In this document: piece after piece, positions 23,362-32,129 of the stretch
Numbering within the stretch: the first letter of the stretch is position 1
How the letters are laid out: the number at the start of each line of letters is the position of its first letter
DNA from: JAHTBL01 sp038532735
Lineage (GTDB): Bacteria; Pseudomonadota; Alphaproteobacteria; Rhodobacterales; Rhodobacteraceae
NCBI GenBank assembly: GCA_038532735.1
Contig: JBCBAC010000005.1
Coordinates: 124,001-188,000, forward strand
Direction: 5' to 3'
DNA: 64,000 nucleotides
Position numbers and translations under genes: made by a program
The notes under the pieces: model-generated
The model's database searches: none
Seen by the model: the letters and a program-made list of their open reading frames with translations, nothing else
What the model was told of the DNA's origin: nothing

Positions 23362-24513
23362 GTGAAAATCCATGCTTCGCGCCTTGCGAAGAGCGTCGCG
23401 CTTGTGACGCTTGTCGCTACCGTGGCCGCTTGCGGCTTGCCCCGTTCGGGCCCCAATAAACGCGAGATTTTTGCAGGATCGGTGCAAAAACAAGGCGATG
23501 CGTTTATCGTGACCGTGAATGAACGGGTAAACACCGTGACCGCCGTGACCCCGGCGCTTGGGTTCTCGGATGCGTTCAAGAATGCGGGCCTTGTCGGATC
23601 GGACACGATCAGCGCAGGCGACACGCTGGGTATTACCATCTTTGAAAACGTCGATGATCCGCTTCTCGGTGGCGAAGGTCGCACACCCGCTCTGCTGGAA
23701 GAGGTGCAGGTCGATGGCTCCGGCTTCATTTTCATCCCGTATGCAGGGCGCATCAAGGCGTCGGGCAACACGCCCGAAGCATTGCGCCGGATCATCACAA
23801 GCAAGCTGGATGCGCAGACACCTGATCCGCAAGTGCAGGTCCGCCGGGTGGCTGGTGACGGATCCACAGTGTCTTTGGCAGGTGCGGTGGGTGGACAAGG
23901 TGTCTATCCGATTGAGCGCCCCACCCGCACGTTAAGTGCAATGCTCGCCGCCGCTGGTGGTGTCGCGGTCGAGCCGTCGATTGCTCAGGTCACGGTGATC
24001 CGTGGCGCGCATCGCGGCAAGGTCTGGTTTGAAGACCTCTACGAGTTCCCCGAGCTCGACATCGCGCTACGCCCCGGTGACCGAATTCTGGTTGAAGAAG
24101 ACAGCCGTTCGTTCACAGCGCTTGGTGCGACCGGCACACAGACCCGTGTGCCGTTTGAAAGCCAGTCGCTTTCGGCGATTGAGGCGATTGCCACGGTAGG
24201 CGGTCTGCAAAGCAGTGTCGCCGATCCGACCGGCGTTTTCGTCTTCCGCAATGAGCCGGAAGAGATTGCCAATCAGGTCATGGGCCGCAGCGATCTGATC
24301 GGTGCGCAGCGTCTGGTTTACGTGCTGGACCTCACGCAGCCCAACGGCATGTTTGAAGCGCGCGATTTCCTCGTTCGCGATGGGGACACGGTCTATGTGA
24401 CCGAAGCGCCGTTTGTGACCTGGAACAAGACAATCTCGGCCCTGACGGGGACGCTGGGATCGGTCAACGCGCTGGGTGGCCTTGCCAGCAGCGCGGGCGG
24501 CAGCGGTGGCTGA
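23362..24513 (+). CDS. outer-membrane polysaccharide export lipoprotein (Wza/KpsD/BexD type)
   Basis: A 383-residue secretin-like export channel protein. A lipoprotein signal ends LVATVAACG, with Cys24-25 region as the lipidation site. A polysaccharide export domain follows (about 85-175; GDTLGITIFENV, EVQVDGSGFIFIPYAGRIKASG), then two SLBB-like soluble ligand domains (SLAGAVGGQGVYPIERPTRT and ALGATGTQTRVPFESQSLSA). It lies between kpsS and kpsC and would form the exit channel. ABC partners (KpsE/M/T) are not in this window. Confidence 0.88.
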   Translation: MKIHASRLAKSVALVTLVATVAACGLPRSGPNKREIFAGSVQKQGDAFIVTVNERVNTVTAVTPALGFSDAFKNAGLVGSDTISAGDTLGITIFENVDDPLLGGEGRTPALLEEVQVDGSGFIFIPYAGRIKASGNTPEALRRIITSKLDAQTPDPQVQVRRVAGDGSTVSLAGAVGGQGVYPIERPTRTLSAMLAAAGGVAVEPSIAQVTVIRGAHRGKVWFEDLYEFPELDIALRPGDRILVEEDSRSFTALGATGTQTRVPFESQSLSAIEAIATVGGLQSSVADPTGVFVFRNEPEEIANQVMGRSDLIGAQRLVYVLDLTQPNGMFEARDFLVRDGDTVYVTEAPFVTWNKTISALTGTLGSVNALGGLASSAGGSGG

Positions 24514-24518
24514 GCCGC

Positions 24519-26540
24519 GTGGCCTCTGACACAGATAAGGCCGCCGGCGATGCCCGGCGGCTTTTCGTTTACAATGGCGGTTTTCTGACCCAGCGGCGCG
24601 TGCGTCGTATCTTGGAATTGTCCGGGTATCAGATCAAACTTGGCGCGCCCTCTGACGGCGATATGGTGGGCGTTTGGGGACAAAGCCCGACGTCCGGCCG
24701 AGGCGAGAAAGTGGCCGAGGCGCGGGATGCGCCGGTGCTACGGGTGGAGGATGCATTTCTGCGCTCAGTCCTGCCGGGGCGTGAGGGGAGCGATCCGATT
24801 GGCCTGCATCTGGACACGCGCGGTGTGCACTTTGACCCAGCTGTGCCCTCTGACCTAGAGCATCTATTGGCGACGCATCCGCTGGATGATACGGCCCTTC
24901 TGGACCGCGCGCGCGATGCGATTGAGCGGATACAGCACGCGCATCTGTCGAAATACAATGCGTTCGAGCCGCAGGCAGAGGCCCCTGCCCCCGGCTATGT
25001 CTTGGTGATCGACCAGACACGCGGTGACGCGTCGGTCACAGCCTCGGGGGCGGATCAGGCGACGTTTCAGGACATGCTGATCTGCGCAATGACAGAGTTT
25101 CCGGGCTCCAAAGTATTGGTGAAAACTCATCCGGAGACGGTTTTGGGCCACCGGGAAGGGTATTTTTCGGACAAGATCGAAGACGGGCGCGTGCAGCTGT
25201 TCAGCGATCCGGTCTCGCCCTGGGTTCTCTTTGAGGGGGCGGTCGCGGTTTACACGGTCTCGTCGCAAATGGGGTTCGAGGCGATTTTTGCGGGCCACAA
25301 GCCGCGCGTCTTTGGACAGCCGTTTTACGCAGGTTGGGGGCTGACCGATGATCGCACCCCCGTGGCCCGGCGCGAACGTCGATTGACCCGCGCGCAGCTA
25401 TTTGCGGCGGCGATGATCCTCTACCCGGTTTGGTATGACCCCCATCGCGATGCGCTGTGCGAATTGGAACAAGCGATTGATGCGTTGGAGGCCGACGCGC
25501 GGGCGTGGCGCGACGATCATCTGGGATGGGTCGGTGTGGGCATGCGCCTGTGGAAGCGGCGCGCGCTGCAGAAGGTCTTTGGCAAGCAGCGGCGGATGCT
25601 TTTTGACGACGATCTGGGCCGTGCGATGGAGAACGCAGACGGGCGGCGCGTGATGGTCTGGGCCGGCAAAGCGCCGGATATTGCGCCGGGGATCGCGCGG
25701 GTGGAGGATGGGTTCCTGCGCTCGCGCGGATTGGGGGCGGAACTGGTCCCGCCCCTGTCTTTGGCTGTGGACGATCTGGGCATTTACTATGATCCGACGC
25801 AGCCCAGCCGATTGGAAGCGCTGATCGGCGCATCGGCGGAGTTGGCCGAGGCAGAGCATCGCCGCGCGGCCGCCTTGATCCGGCAAATCGTGAAAGCGGG
25901 CGTGTCGAAATACAATCCGGGCGCAGGCGAGGTGCTGGATCTTCCGAAAGGGCGCTGCATTCTGGTGCCGGGCCAGGTGGAGGACGACGCCTCAATCCTG
26001 AAAGGCACAGGCGCGGTTGCAACGAATATCGCGCTTTTGAAGGCGGCGCGCGCAGCCAATCCCGACGCGATCCTGCTGTACAAGCCCCATCCGGATGTGG
26101 AGGCGGGCTTGCGTAAAGGGGTTGTCCCCGAAGAAGAGGTGTTGCGCGTAGCCGACCAGATCGTCCGCGGCGATCCTGTGGCCTTGATCGCTTCGGTGGA
26201 CGCGGTTTGGACGATGACCTCTGCCCTGGGGTTTGAGGCGCTCTTGCGCAAGGTGCCCGTGACCTGTCTGGGCGTGCCGTTTTATGCAGGCTGGGGTTTG
26301 ACGGAGGACCGGATGGACGTGCCCGCGCGGCGCGGCGTACCGGTCCGTTTGACAGGTTTGGTCCATGCTGCACTGATTGGGTATCCCCGCTATTTCGATC
26401 CCGTAACGGGCGCGCCCTGCCCGGTGGAGATTGCAGTGGAGCGGTTATCATCCGGCGCGGTTGCGCGGCCCGGCGCGGGGTTGCGGGCCTTGTCAAAGGT
26501 GCAAGGCATGCTGGCAAGCTACGCGCATTTGTGGCGGTAG
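24519..26540 (+). CDS. kpsC: capsular polysaccharide biosynthesis protein KpsC (two-domain Kdo transferase)
   Basis: A 673-residue protein with two related glycosyltransferase halves, as in KpsC, which builds the poly-Kdo linker of group 2 capsule. The repeat is plain: FYAGWGLTDDRTPVARRERR in the first half and FYAGWGLTEDRMDVPARRG in the second, each followed by a YP-x-Y/W-x-DP segment; VEDAFLRS and VEDGFLRSRG also correspond. The GTG start lies five bases after the upstream stop. Followed after four bases by repeat copy A and then the convergent ribD gene. Confidence 0.92.
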   Translation: MASDTDKAAGDARRLFVYNGGFLTQRRVRRILELSGYQIKLGAPSDGDMVGVWGQSPTSGRGEKVAEARDAPVLRVEDAFLRSVLPGREGSDPIGLHLDTRGVHFDPAVPSDLEHLLATHPLDDTALLDRARDAIERIQHAHLSKYNAFEPQAEAPAPGYVLVIDQTRGDASVTASGADQATFQDMLICAMTEFPGSKVLVKTHPETVLGHREGYFSDKIEDGRVQLFSDPVSPWVLFEGAVAVYTVSSQMGFEAIFAGHKPRVFGQPFYAGWGLTDDRTPVARRERRLTRAQLFAAAMILYPVWYDPHRDALCELEQAIDALEADARAWRDDHLGWVGVGMRLWKRRALQKVFGKQRRMLFDDDLGRAMENADGRRVMVWAGKAPDIAPGIARVEDGFLRSRGLGAELVPPLSLAVDDLGIYYDPTQPSRLEALIGASAELAEAEHRRAAALIRQIVKAGVSKYNPGAGEVLDLPKGRCILVPGQVEDDASILKGTGAVATNIALLKAARAANPDAILLYKPHPDVEAGLRKGVVPEEEVLRVADQIVRGDPVALIASVDAVWTMTSALGFEALLRKVPVTCLGVPFYAGWGLTEDRMDVPARRGVPVRLTGLVHAALIGYPRYFDPVTGAPCPVEIAVERLSSGAVARPGAGLRALSKVQGMLASYAHLWR

Positions 26541-26544
26541 GGAT

Positions 26545-26577
26545 GCCTCCGGCGGGGATATTTAGACAAAGGTGAAG
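26545..26577 (+). repeat. 3'-end repeat element, copy A
   Basis: GCCTCCGGCGGGGATATTTA and the following ACAAAGGTGAAG fill the whole 38-base gap between convergent kpsC and ribD. It differs from copy B (45651-45683) at two or three of 33 bases. The orientation is that of the kpsC transcript. Confidence 0.8.
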
Positions 26578-26578
26578 A

Positions 26579-27676
26579 TCAGGCGCGGTGCCAGATATGC
26601 AGGGTGTCGGGGCCGATCTGACGGGTTCTTGTAAGGGCAAAGCGGGGGGCTTCGGCAAGGCGATCAACGCCCATAGCACCGAGACCGGGTTGACCTTCAG
26701 CGCCCAGCGCGAGGCCAGCAGTAAAGCCGATGAGTTGATCCACGAGATCGGCTTGCAGAAGGGAAGCCGCAAGCGTGCCGCCGCCTTCGCAGAAGATACG
26801 GGTGAGGCCGCGGGTTGCGAGCGCTTGAAGGAGCGCGGGTGGGTTGATCTGTCGACCCACGAGGGGGCATTCGATGAGGGTGGCGCCAAGGTCGCGCCAT
26901 GCGGAGGTCAGCTCTGCCGGGGCGTCTTTGCCGTGGCAGAGCCAGAGCGGGATGTCTTTCGCGGTGCGCGCCAGTTTGCCAGTGAGCGGCAGGTCGAGGC
27001 GGCGGGAGACGACGATGCGCACGGGTTGGCGGGCAATGCCCAGATCGCGCACGGTGAGGCTGGGATCGTCAGCGCGGGCGGTACCGGCGCCAATCATTAC
27101 TGCGTCATGGGTTGCGCGTTGCGCGTGGACGAGGCGGCGGGCTTTGGGGCCGGTGATCCATTGGCTTTCGCCCGTCGCGGTAGCGATCCGGCCATCAAAA
27201 CTGGTTGCGAGTTTGAGGCTGATAAAGGGACGGTTTTCGTTAACTTTCAGCAGGAAACCCGCATGGTCTCGCGCGGCCTCCTCGGCCCGGCAGCCGGTGT
27301 TAACCTTAACGCCAGCCGCGCGGAGCATGTCGATGCCCTGCCCGTTTACACGCGGATCATCGTCTTTGAGGGCTACAACAACGCGGGCCACTTGCGCATC
27401 TATCAGCGCCTGAGCGCAAGGCGGAGTCTGGCCTATATGGGCGCAGGGCTCCAGCGTGACATAGGCCGTCGCGTCTTTGGCGAGCGGGCCCGCTTGGGCG
27501 AGGGCCACGACCTCTGCATGGGGGCGACCGCCGGGTTGAGTCCAGCCGCGCCCGACGATGCGGTCGTCACGAACGAGCACGCAGCCTACGGCGGGGTTCG
27601 GCCAAACCTGCCCTTGGCCGCGACGACCAAGGGACAGGGCGAGACCCATATAGCGGTGGTCGCCTGTTGCGCTCAC
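26579..27676 (-). CDS. ribD: bifunctional riboflavin deaminase/reductase RibD
   Basis: Catalyses the second and third steps of riboflavin synthesis. The N-terminal deaminase (about 1-145) has the zinc signature HAEVVAL and PCAHIGQTPPCAQ; the C-terminal NADPH-dependent reductase (about 150-365) has FISLKLATSFDGRIAT and IFCEGGGTLAASLL. The 365-residue length is typical. The start overlaps the nrdR stop by four bases, the classical nrdR-ribD arrangement. It converges with kpsC. Confidence 0.95.
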   Translation of the reverse strand: MSATGDHRYMGLALSLGRRGQGQVWPNPAVGCVLVRDDRIVGRGWTQPGGRPHAEVVALAQAGPLAKDATAYVTLEPCAHIGQTPPCAQALIDAQVARVVVALKDDDPRVNGQGIDMLRAAGVKVNTGCRAEEAARDHAGFLLKVNENRPFISLKLATSFDGRIATATGESQWITGPKARRLVHAQRATHDAVMIGAGTARADDPSLTVRDLGIARQPVRIVVSRRLDLPLTGKLARTAKDIPLWLCHGKDAPAELTSAWRDLGATLIECPLVGRQINPPALLQALATRGLTRIFCEGGGTLAASLLQADLVDQLIGFTAGLALGAEGQPGLGAMGVDRLAEAPRFALTRTRQIGPDTLHIWHRA

Positions 27677-28140
27677 TCTTCCGGGGGGACGTCGGGGCGC
27701 AGTTCGCTGACGAATTTATCAAAATCGTCAGCGGCCTGGAAGTTCTTGTAAACACTGGCAAATCGCACATAGGCGACGGTGTCGATGCGAGCCAGCGCCT
27801 CCATCACGATCTCACCGATGTTTTTCGACTGAATGTCCGTCTCGCCCATGCTTTCCAGACGACGCACGATGCCGGAGATCATCTGATCCATCCGCTCTGG
27901 CTCAACCGGGCGCTTCTGCAGCGCAATCCGGATGGAGCGTTCGAGCTTGTCGCGGTCAAAATCCTCGCGCCGTCCGTTCGATTTGATGACGACCAGATCG
28001 CGCAATTGCACGCGTTCATATGTGGTGAAACGCCCGCCGCAGGCTGGGCAAAAGCGACGGCGACGGATCGCAACGTGATCCTCTGCTGGTCGGCTGTCTT
28101 TGACTTGGGTGTCTACATTTCCGCAAAACGGGCAGCGCAT
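27673..28140 (-). CDS. nrdR: transcriptional repressor NrdR
   Basis: Nucleotide-sensing repressor of ribonucleotide reductase genes, 155 residues. An N-terminal zinc ribbon with paired cysteines (MRCPFCGN and RRFCPACGGRFTTYER) is followed by an ATP-cone (about 45-140; VVIKSNGRREDFDRDKLERS). The full-length family size and motifs are intact. It heads the nrdR-ribD unit; no obvious NrdR box was seen in the leader at 28141-28260. Confidence 0.96.
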   Translation of the reverse strand: MRCPFCGNVDTQVKDSRPAEDHVAIRRRRFCPACGGRFTTYERVQLRDLVVIKSNGRREDFDRDKLERSIRIALQKRPVEPERMDQMISGIVRRLESMGETDIQSKNIGEIVMEALARIDTVAYVRFASVYKNFQAADDFDKFVSELRPDVPPEE

Positions 28141-28207
28141 GGCGATCCCTTTATTCTGATTTCTGCCTCGGTCATGGGGTCTTTTGCCCCTGTTATAGCG
28201 AGGACTA

Positions 28208-28252
28208 TAGGGCAGCCTCTAGGATTTGGGTAGCTGGAAAATGCTGCCCCTA
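28208..28252. other. imperfect hairpin in the nrdR/yjbQ gap
   Basis: TAGGGCAGC (28208-28216) can pair with GCTGCCCCTA (28243-28252). Overlapping it are two imperfect direct repeats, CCTCTAGGATTTGGGT and CCCCTAGATTTGGGTT. The stretch lies between nrdR and yjbQ on the minus strand, so it could end the yjbQ transcript or act in the nrdR leader. No T-run. Confidence 0.35.
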
Positions 28253-28260
28253 GATTTGGG

Positions 28261-28665
28261 TTAACCAAGATGCGCGACGACGCTGCGGGTATGAGGCCGG
28301 GTGCGATGCTCAAAAAGGTAAATGCCTTGCCATGTGCCAAGCGTCATGCGCCCGTTCTGCACGGGGATTGACAGATGTGTCGGCAAAAGTGCTGCCTTGA
28401 TATGGGCGGGCATATCGTCGGGGCCTTCATACGTATGCGTCAGATAGGCCATCGACGGATCGGTGCTGGGCGGAACCAGACGGTCAAAGAAATTTGCGAG
28501 GTCTGTCTGCACCTCCGGGTCGGCGTTTTCTTGAATGAGGAGCGAGCAGGAGGTGTGCTGGATGAACAGCGTAAGCAGGCCGGTGCCTGTGACCCATTCG
28601 GAGATCGGGCGGGTGATTTCGGTTAAACCCGGCCCCTCGGTCGTGAATTGAAATGTTTTCTGCAT
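28261..28665 (-). CDS. yjbQ: YjbQ-family protein (UPF0047)
   Basis: A 134-residue small enzyme-like protein. Family signatures are HTSCSLLIQENADPEVQTDL, with conserved His, Ser and Asp, and GTWQGIYLFEHR near the C-terminus. Members show a weak thiamine-phosphate synthase activity and complement thiE, but the physiological role is open. An upstream Met four codons earlier is possible; MQKTFQF is preferred. It is divergent from an SDR gene. Confidence 0.88.
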   Translation of the reverse strand: MQKTFQFTTEGPGLTEITRPISEWVTGTGLLTLFIQHTSCSLLIQENADPEVQTDLANFFDRLVPPSTDPSMAYLTHTYEGPDDMPAHIKAALLPTHLSIPVQNGRMTLGTWQGIYLFEHRTRPHTRSVVAHLG

Positions 28666-28729
28666 GATCGCCTGCAACCCAATGACCCGCTATGCGTTTA
28701 AACCGGAACCTAAACGAATGGAGAACACG

Positions 28730-29404
28730 ATGGCCAGCAAGACCTTATTCATTACTGGAGCCTCCACCGGGATCGGCGAAGCCACAGCGCGCGCGGCGGT
28801 TGCGGCGGGCTGGAATGTGGGACTTTTCGCACGCTCGAAAGATAAGCTGGAGGCGCTGGACGGTGATCTGGGTGAAGCTGCGATGGCCCTCCCCGGTGAC
28901 GTAACCAACCTGGAGGCGCAGCAAAAGGCGCTGGCGGCCCTTGCCGAGCAGTTTGGCAGCGTCGATGCAGCTTTTGCCAATGCAGGCAAAGGGTTGGACG
29001 CGCCGGGGGCTGAGGATGGCGATCCGGAGGAGTGGTCGACGATGATTGATCTGAACATCAAAGGCCTGCTTTATACGGTGAAGGCCGCGCTGCCGCATCT
29101 GAAGCCCGCGAAAGGTCATATGGTTCTGACCGGCTCGGCGGCCGGACGGCGACATATCAAAGGGTCGGTTTACGGCGCCTCGAAATGGTTCGTGCATGGC
29201 TATGGCGGCAATCTGGCCGAAGAGATGCGCGAATGGGGCGGACGATGCACCGTTATCGCACCCGGAATGGTCGACACGCCGTTTTTCAGCGAAGCAAAGC
29301 CGGACAAGCTGAAGCCAGAGGATGTCGCCGCAGGCGTCATGCATGCGCTTGAGGCACCGTCGCGTGCCGCTGTTCAGGAGGTCTTTCTGATGCCGACAGG
29401 CTAA
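28730..29404 (+). CDS. short-chain dehydrogenase/reductase
   Basis: A 224-residue NAD(P)-dependent oxidoreductase. The cofactor motif TGASTGIG is at 9-16, ANAGKG follows the fourth strand, and catalytic Ser and YGASK are in place, with PGMVDTPFF after them. The ATG at 28730 is chosen because GGAG sits six bases upstream; an ATG at 28718 overlaps that site. The substrate is unknown. Followed by an intrinsic terminator. Confidence 0.9.
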   Translation: MASKTLFITGASTGIGEATARAAVAAGWNVGLFARSKDKLEALDGDLGEAAMALPGDVTNLEAQQKALAALAEQFGSVDAAFANAGKGLDAPGAEDGDPEEWSTMIDLNIKGLLYTVKAALPHLKPAKGHMVLTGSAAGRRHIKGSVYGASKWFVHGYGGNLAEEMREWGGRCTVIAPGMVDTPFFSEAKPDKLKPEDVAAGVMHALEAPSRAAVQEVFLMPTG

Positions 29405-29414
29405 TGTGACAGGG

Positions 29415-29445
29415 CCCGCGCAGACATGCGTTTGCGCGGGTTTTT
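29415..29445 (+). terminator. intrinsic terminator after the SDR gene
   Basis: CCCGCGCA (29415-29422) pairs perfectly with TGCGCGGG (29433-29440) across a 10-base loop, followed at once by five T. It lies 10 bases after the SDR stop and touches the stop of the convergent gene. Confidence 0.85.
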
Positions 29446-29851
29446 AGATGCCGTTTTTGAAGAAGTTGTCCTGCTCGCACGCCAGATTGGCCGCACCGAT
29501 GGACATACGCGCACCTTCCTGAAAGCCCGGCAGGAAGATAAAAAGCGAACGGTCCGCGATGTCATTGCGATCTACCAGTTGGAACGTGGCGGAGCGGCGG
29601 TTCGGATTGGTGGGGCTGGTGCCAACTTTCCGACTGACCACCACAAAATCGTTGGCAGCTGCGCCCCGCTTACGGGCCACATCACCTGCGGCACAGAACA
29701 GCGCGGCGCGGGTCCAGCCGGCTTTTGTGAAGACCTCGAACCGGGTATCTTGAAATTCGACGCGCAGGCCGTTCTTTGCCAAGCGCGCCTCGGTCGCGAG
29801 TGCAGGCGTGGCAAGGGCGAGGATCACGAGGGCAGTGCTGAGAAGGCGCAT
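29444..29851 (-). CDS. exported protein of unknown function
   Basis: A 135-residue protein with a signal peptide (about 1-19: MRLLSTALVILALATPALA). The mature part has two cysteines (FCAAGD and LACEQDNF) that could form a disulfide, and strand-rich sequence (FVVVSRKVG, LFIFLPGF). I recognise no family. It is monocistronic, convergent with the SDR gene, and its product is presumably periplasmic. Confidence 0.75.
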   Translation of the reverse strand: MRLLSTALVILALATPALATEARLAKNGLRVEFQDTRFEVFTKAGWTRAALFCAAGDVARKRGAAANDFVVVSRKVGTSPTNPNRRSATFQLVDRNDIADRSLFIFLPGFQEGARMSIGAANLACEQDNFFKNGI

Positions 29852-29955
29852 GGGCTAGTCCTGTGGTTGGGCGTGTCGATCTATAAGTAGACCGAAGCTG
29901 CTGTCACAACCAATCACAAGAATGGGCGGGATCGTTACAGGCCCCGTGCATGCAC

Positions 29956-29984
29956 GAAAAAGGGCGGGTTCTTGCCCGCCCTTT
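29956..29984 (-). terminator. intrinsic terminator after rpoD
   Basis: AAAGGGCGGG (29959-29968) and CCCGCCCTTT (29975-29984) form a perfect 10-base stem with a 6-base loop; on the minus strand the stem ends in five T. It is 19 bases after the rpoD stop. Confidence 0.87.
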
Positions 29985-30003
29985 GGCCACCTGACTGTTT
30001 GTC

Positions 30004-31977
30004 TTACTGATCGAGGAAACTGCGCAGCTTGCGCGACCGTGACGGGTGCTTGAGCTTGCGGAGCGCTTTCGCCTCGATCTGGCGGATACGTTCCCGGGTC
30101 ACGCTGAACTGCTGGCCCACCTCTTCAAGCGTGTGATCGGTGTTCATGCCGATGCCAAAGCGCATCCGCAAAACGCGTTCCTCGCGCGGGGTGAGCGACG
30201 AAAGCACGCGGGTCGTCGTTTCCTTGAGGTTTTCCTGAATGGCGCTGTCCAAAGGCAGAACGGCGTTCTTGTCCTCAATGAAGTCGCCAAGCTGGCTGTC
30301 TTCTTCGTCCCCGATGGGCGTTTCCAAAGAGATCGGCTCTTTGGCAATTTTCATCACCTTGCGAACCTTCTCAAGCGGCATTTGCAGCTTTTCGGCCAGT
30401 TCCTCCGGCGTCGGCTCGCGGCCGATTTCGTGGAGCATTTGGCGACCGGTCCGGACCAGCTTGTTGATCGTCTCGATCATGTGGACCGGAATACGGATCG
30501 TGCGCGCCTGATCGGCGATAGAGCGGGTGATGGCCTGACGGATCCACCACGTCGCGTAAGTCGAGAATTTGTAACCGCGGCGGTATTCGAACTTATCGAC
30601 CGCTTTCATGAGGCCAATATTGCCTTCCTGAATAAGATCAAGGAATTGCAGACCTCGGTTGGTGTATTTCTTGGCGATGGAAATCACGAGGCGGAGGTTC
30701 GCTTCGACCATTTCCTTCTTGGCCTGACGGGCTTCTTTTTCGCCCTTCTGAACCTGCTGCACGATGCGGCGGAATTCAGAGATATCGAGGCCCACATACT
30801 GACCCACCTGCGCCATATCGGCGCGCAGATCTTCGACTTTTCCGGTCGAGCGTTCGATCAGCGCTTGCCAGCCGCGACCAGGCTTCTCGGCCATGCGGTC
30901 AAGCCATGTCGGGTCCAGCTCATAACCGCGATAGGCTTCGATAAACTCACGGCGGTTGATGCGGGCCTGGTCGGCCAGCTTCACCATCGCGCTGTCAATC
31001 GACATGATCCGGCGGTTGATACCGTAGAGCTGGTCGATCAGCGCCTCGATCCGGTTGTTGTGCAGGTGAAGTTCATTCACCAGCTCGACGATCTCGGAGC
31101 GCAGTTTTTGATAGGTCTTTTCCTGCTTGTCCGTGAAAGAGCTGTCTTCGTTCAGGGTCGCCGAAATACGGTTATCCTGCATTTCCGATAGCTTGGTGTA
31201 ATCGCGCGCGATGAGCTCAAGCGTTTCCAGAACGCGGGGCTTGAGGGCCGCCTCCATAGCGGCAAGCGACAGGTTGGCCTGATCGTCGTCGTCATCATCG
31301 TCATCGTTGGCAATCGGGTTGCCATCGGCGTCAAGCTCTTGCGTGTCTTCCTTCTTCTCTTCGCCGCCTGCGACGGGGGCGACGACGGGGGTGTCCGCCT
31401 CTTCCTCTCCCATCTGGTTGCCGAAGGTCGTCTCAAGGTCGATCACGTCGCGCAGCAGAATGTCTTCGTTCAGAAGTTCGTCGCGCCAGATCGTGATGGC
31501 CTGAAAGGTCAGCGGGCTTTCGCAAAGCCCAAGGATCATTGTGTTGCGCCCAGCCTCGATCCGCTTGGCAATCGCGATCTCACCTTCGCGCGACAGCAGC
31601 TCAACCGAGCCCATCTCGCGCAGATACATCCGCACCGGGTCATCGGTGCGATCCAGCTTTTCTGTTTCCTGAGCGGCAACGGCCACATCGCGGGAGGAGT
31701 TCGTCTCGACCACGGCGGTCGACTTTGTTTCCTCTTCTTCGGCCTCTTCATCCTCAATAATGTTAATGCCCATCTCGGAGAGCATCGACATCACATCTTC
31801 GATCTGTTCAGAGCTCACCTGATCGGGCGGCAGAACCGTGTTAAGCTGATCGTACGTGATGTATCCCTTTTCACGTGCTTCACCGATCATCTTTTTGACG
31901 GCGGCTTGCGACATGTCGAGCATAGGCTCGTTTTCGGAATCGTCTTGCTTGCGGTCGTCGGTATCCTTGGGGGCCAT
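30004..31977 (-). CDS. rpoD: primary RNA polymerase sigma factor RpoD
   Basis: Housekeeping sigma factor, 657 residues. Visible in order: region 1.1 (about 20-90), region 1.2 DDPVRMYLREMGSVELLSRE, the acidic non-conserved region with eight aspartates in a row, region 2 NLRLVISIAKKYTNRGLQFL and YKFSTYATWWIRQAITRS, region 3 RQMLHEIGREPTPEELAEKL, and region 4 VTRERIRQIEAKALRKL. The ATG at 31977 with AGGAGA in front is chosen; the open frame runs 24 codons further. The order dnaG then rpoD is the conserved macromolecular-synthesis arrangement. Confidence 0.97.
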   Translation of the reverse strand: MAPKDTDDRKQDDSENEPMLDMSQAAVKKMIGEAREKGYITYDQLNTVLPPDQVSSEQIEDVMSMLSEMGINIIEDEEAEEEETKSTAVVETNSSRDVAVAAQETEKLDRTDDPVRMYLREMGSVELLSREGEIAIAKRIEAGRNTMILGLCESPLTFQAITIWRDELLNEDILLRDVIDLETTFGNQMGEEEADTPVVAPVAGGEEKKEDTQELDADGNPIANDDDDDDDDQANLSLAAMEAALKPRVLETLELIARDYTKLSEMQDNRISATLNEDSSFTDKQEKTYQKLRSEIVELVNELHLHNNRIEALIDQLYGINRRIMSIDSAMVKLADQARINRREFIEAYRGYELDPTWLDRMAEKPGRGWQALIERSTGKVEDLRADMAQVGQYVGLDISEFRRIVQQVQKGEKEARQAKKEMVEANLRLVISIAKKYTNRGLQFLDLIQEGNIGLMKAVDKFEYRRGYKFSTYATWWIRQAITRSIADQARTIRIPVHMIETINKLVRTGRQMLHEIGREPTPEELAEKLQMPLEKVRKVMKIAKEPISLETPIGDEEDSQLGDFIEDKNAVLPLDSAIQENLKETTTRVLSSLTPREERVLRMRFGIGMNTDHTLEEVGQQFSVTRERIRQIEAKALRKLKHPSRSRKLRSFLDQ

Positions 31978-32129
31978 TAAGGTCTCCTGGTCAGGCGCGG
32001 TCTCTCGGGACGCATTGATTCGCTTGATTCGCTCGCTCGACCGAATCATGTGGTAATTTGAGTGATTCGGCCACCCGTCTACCCCGATTTCCTTGCGGCT
32101 TCCTTAGTAAAATTGCGTTTCAACACATG

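Noticed and set aside
25201..26889. Minus-strand open frame of 562 codons opposite kpsC and ribD
   Set aside because: It spans the boundary of two well-supported genes and is dominated by Pro, Arg and Ser, as expected of a shadow frame.
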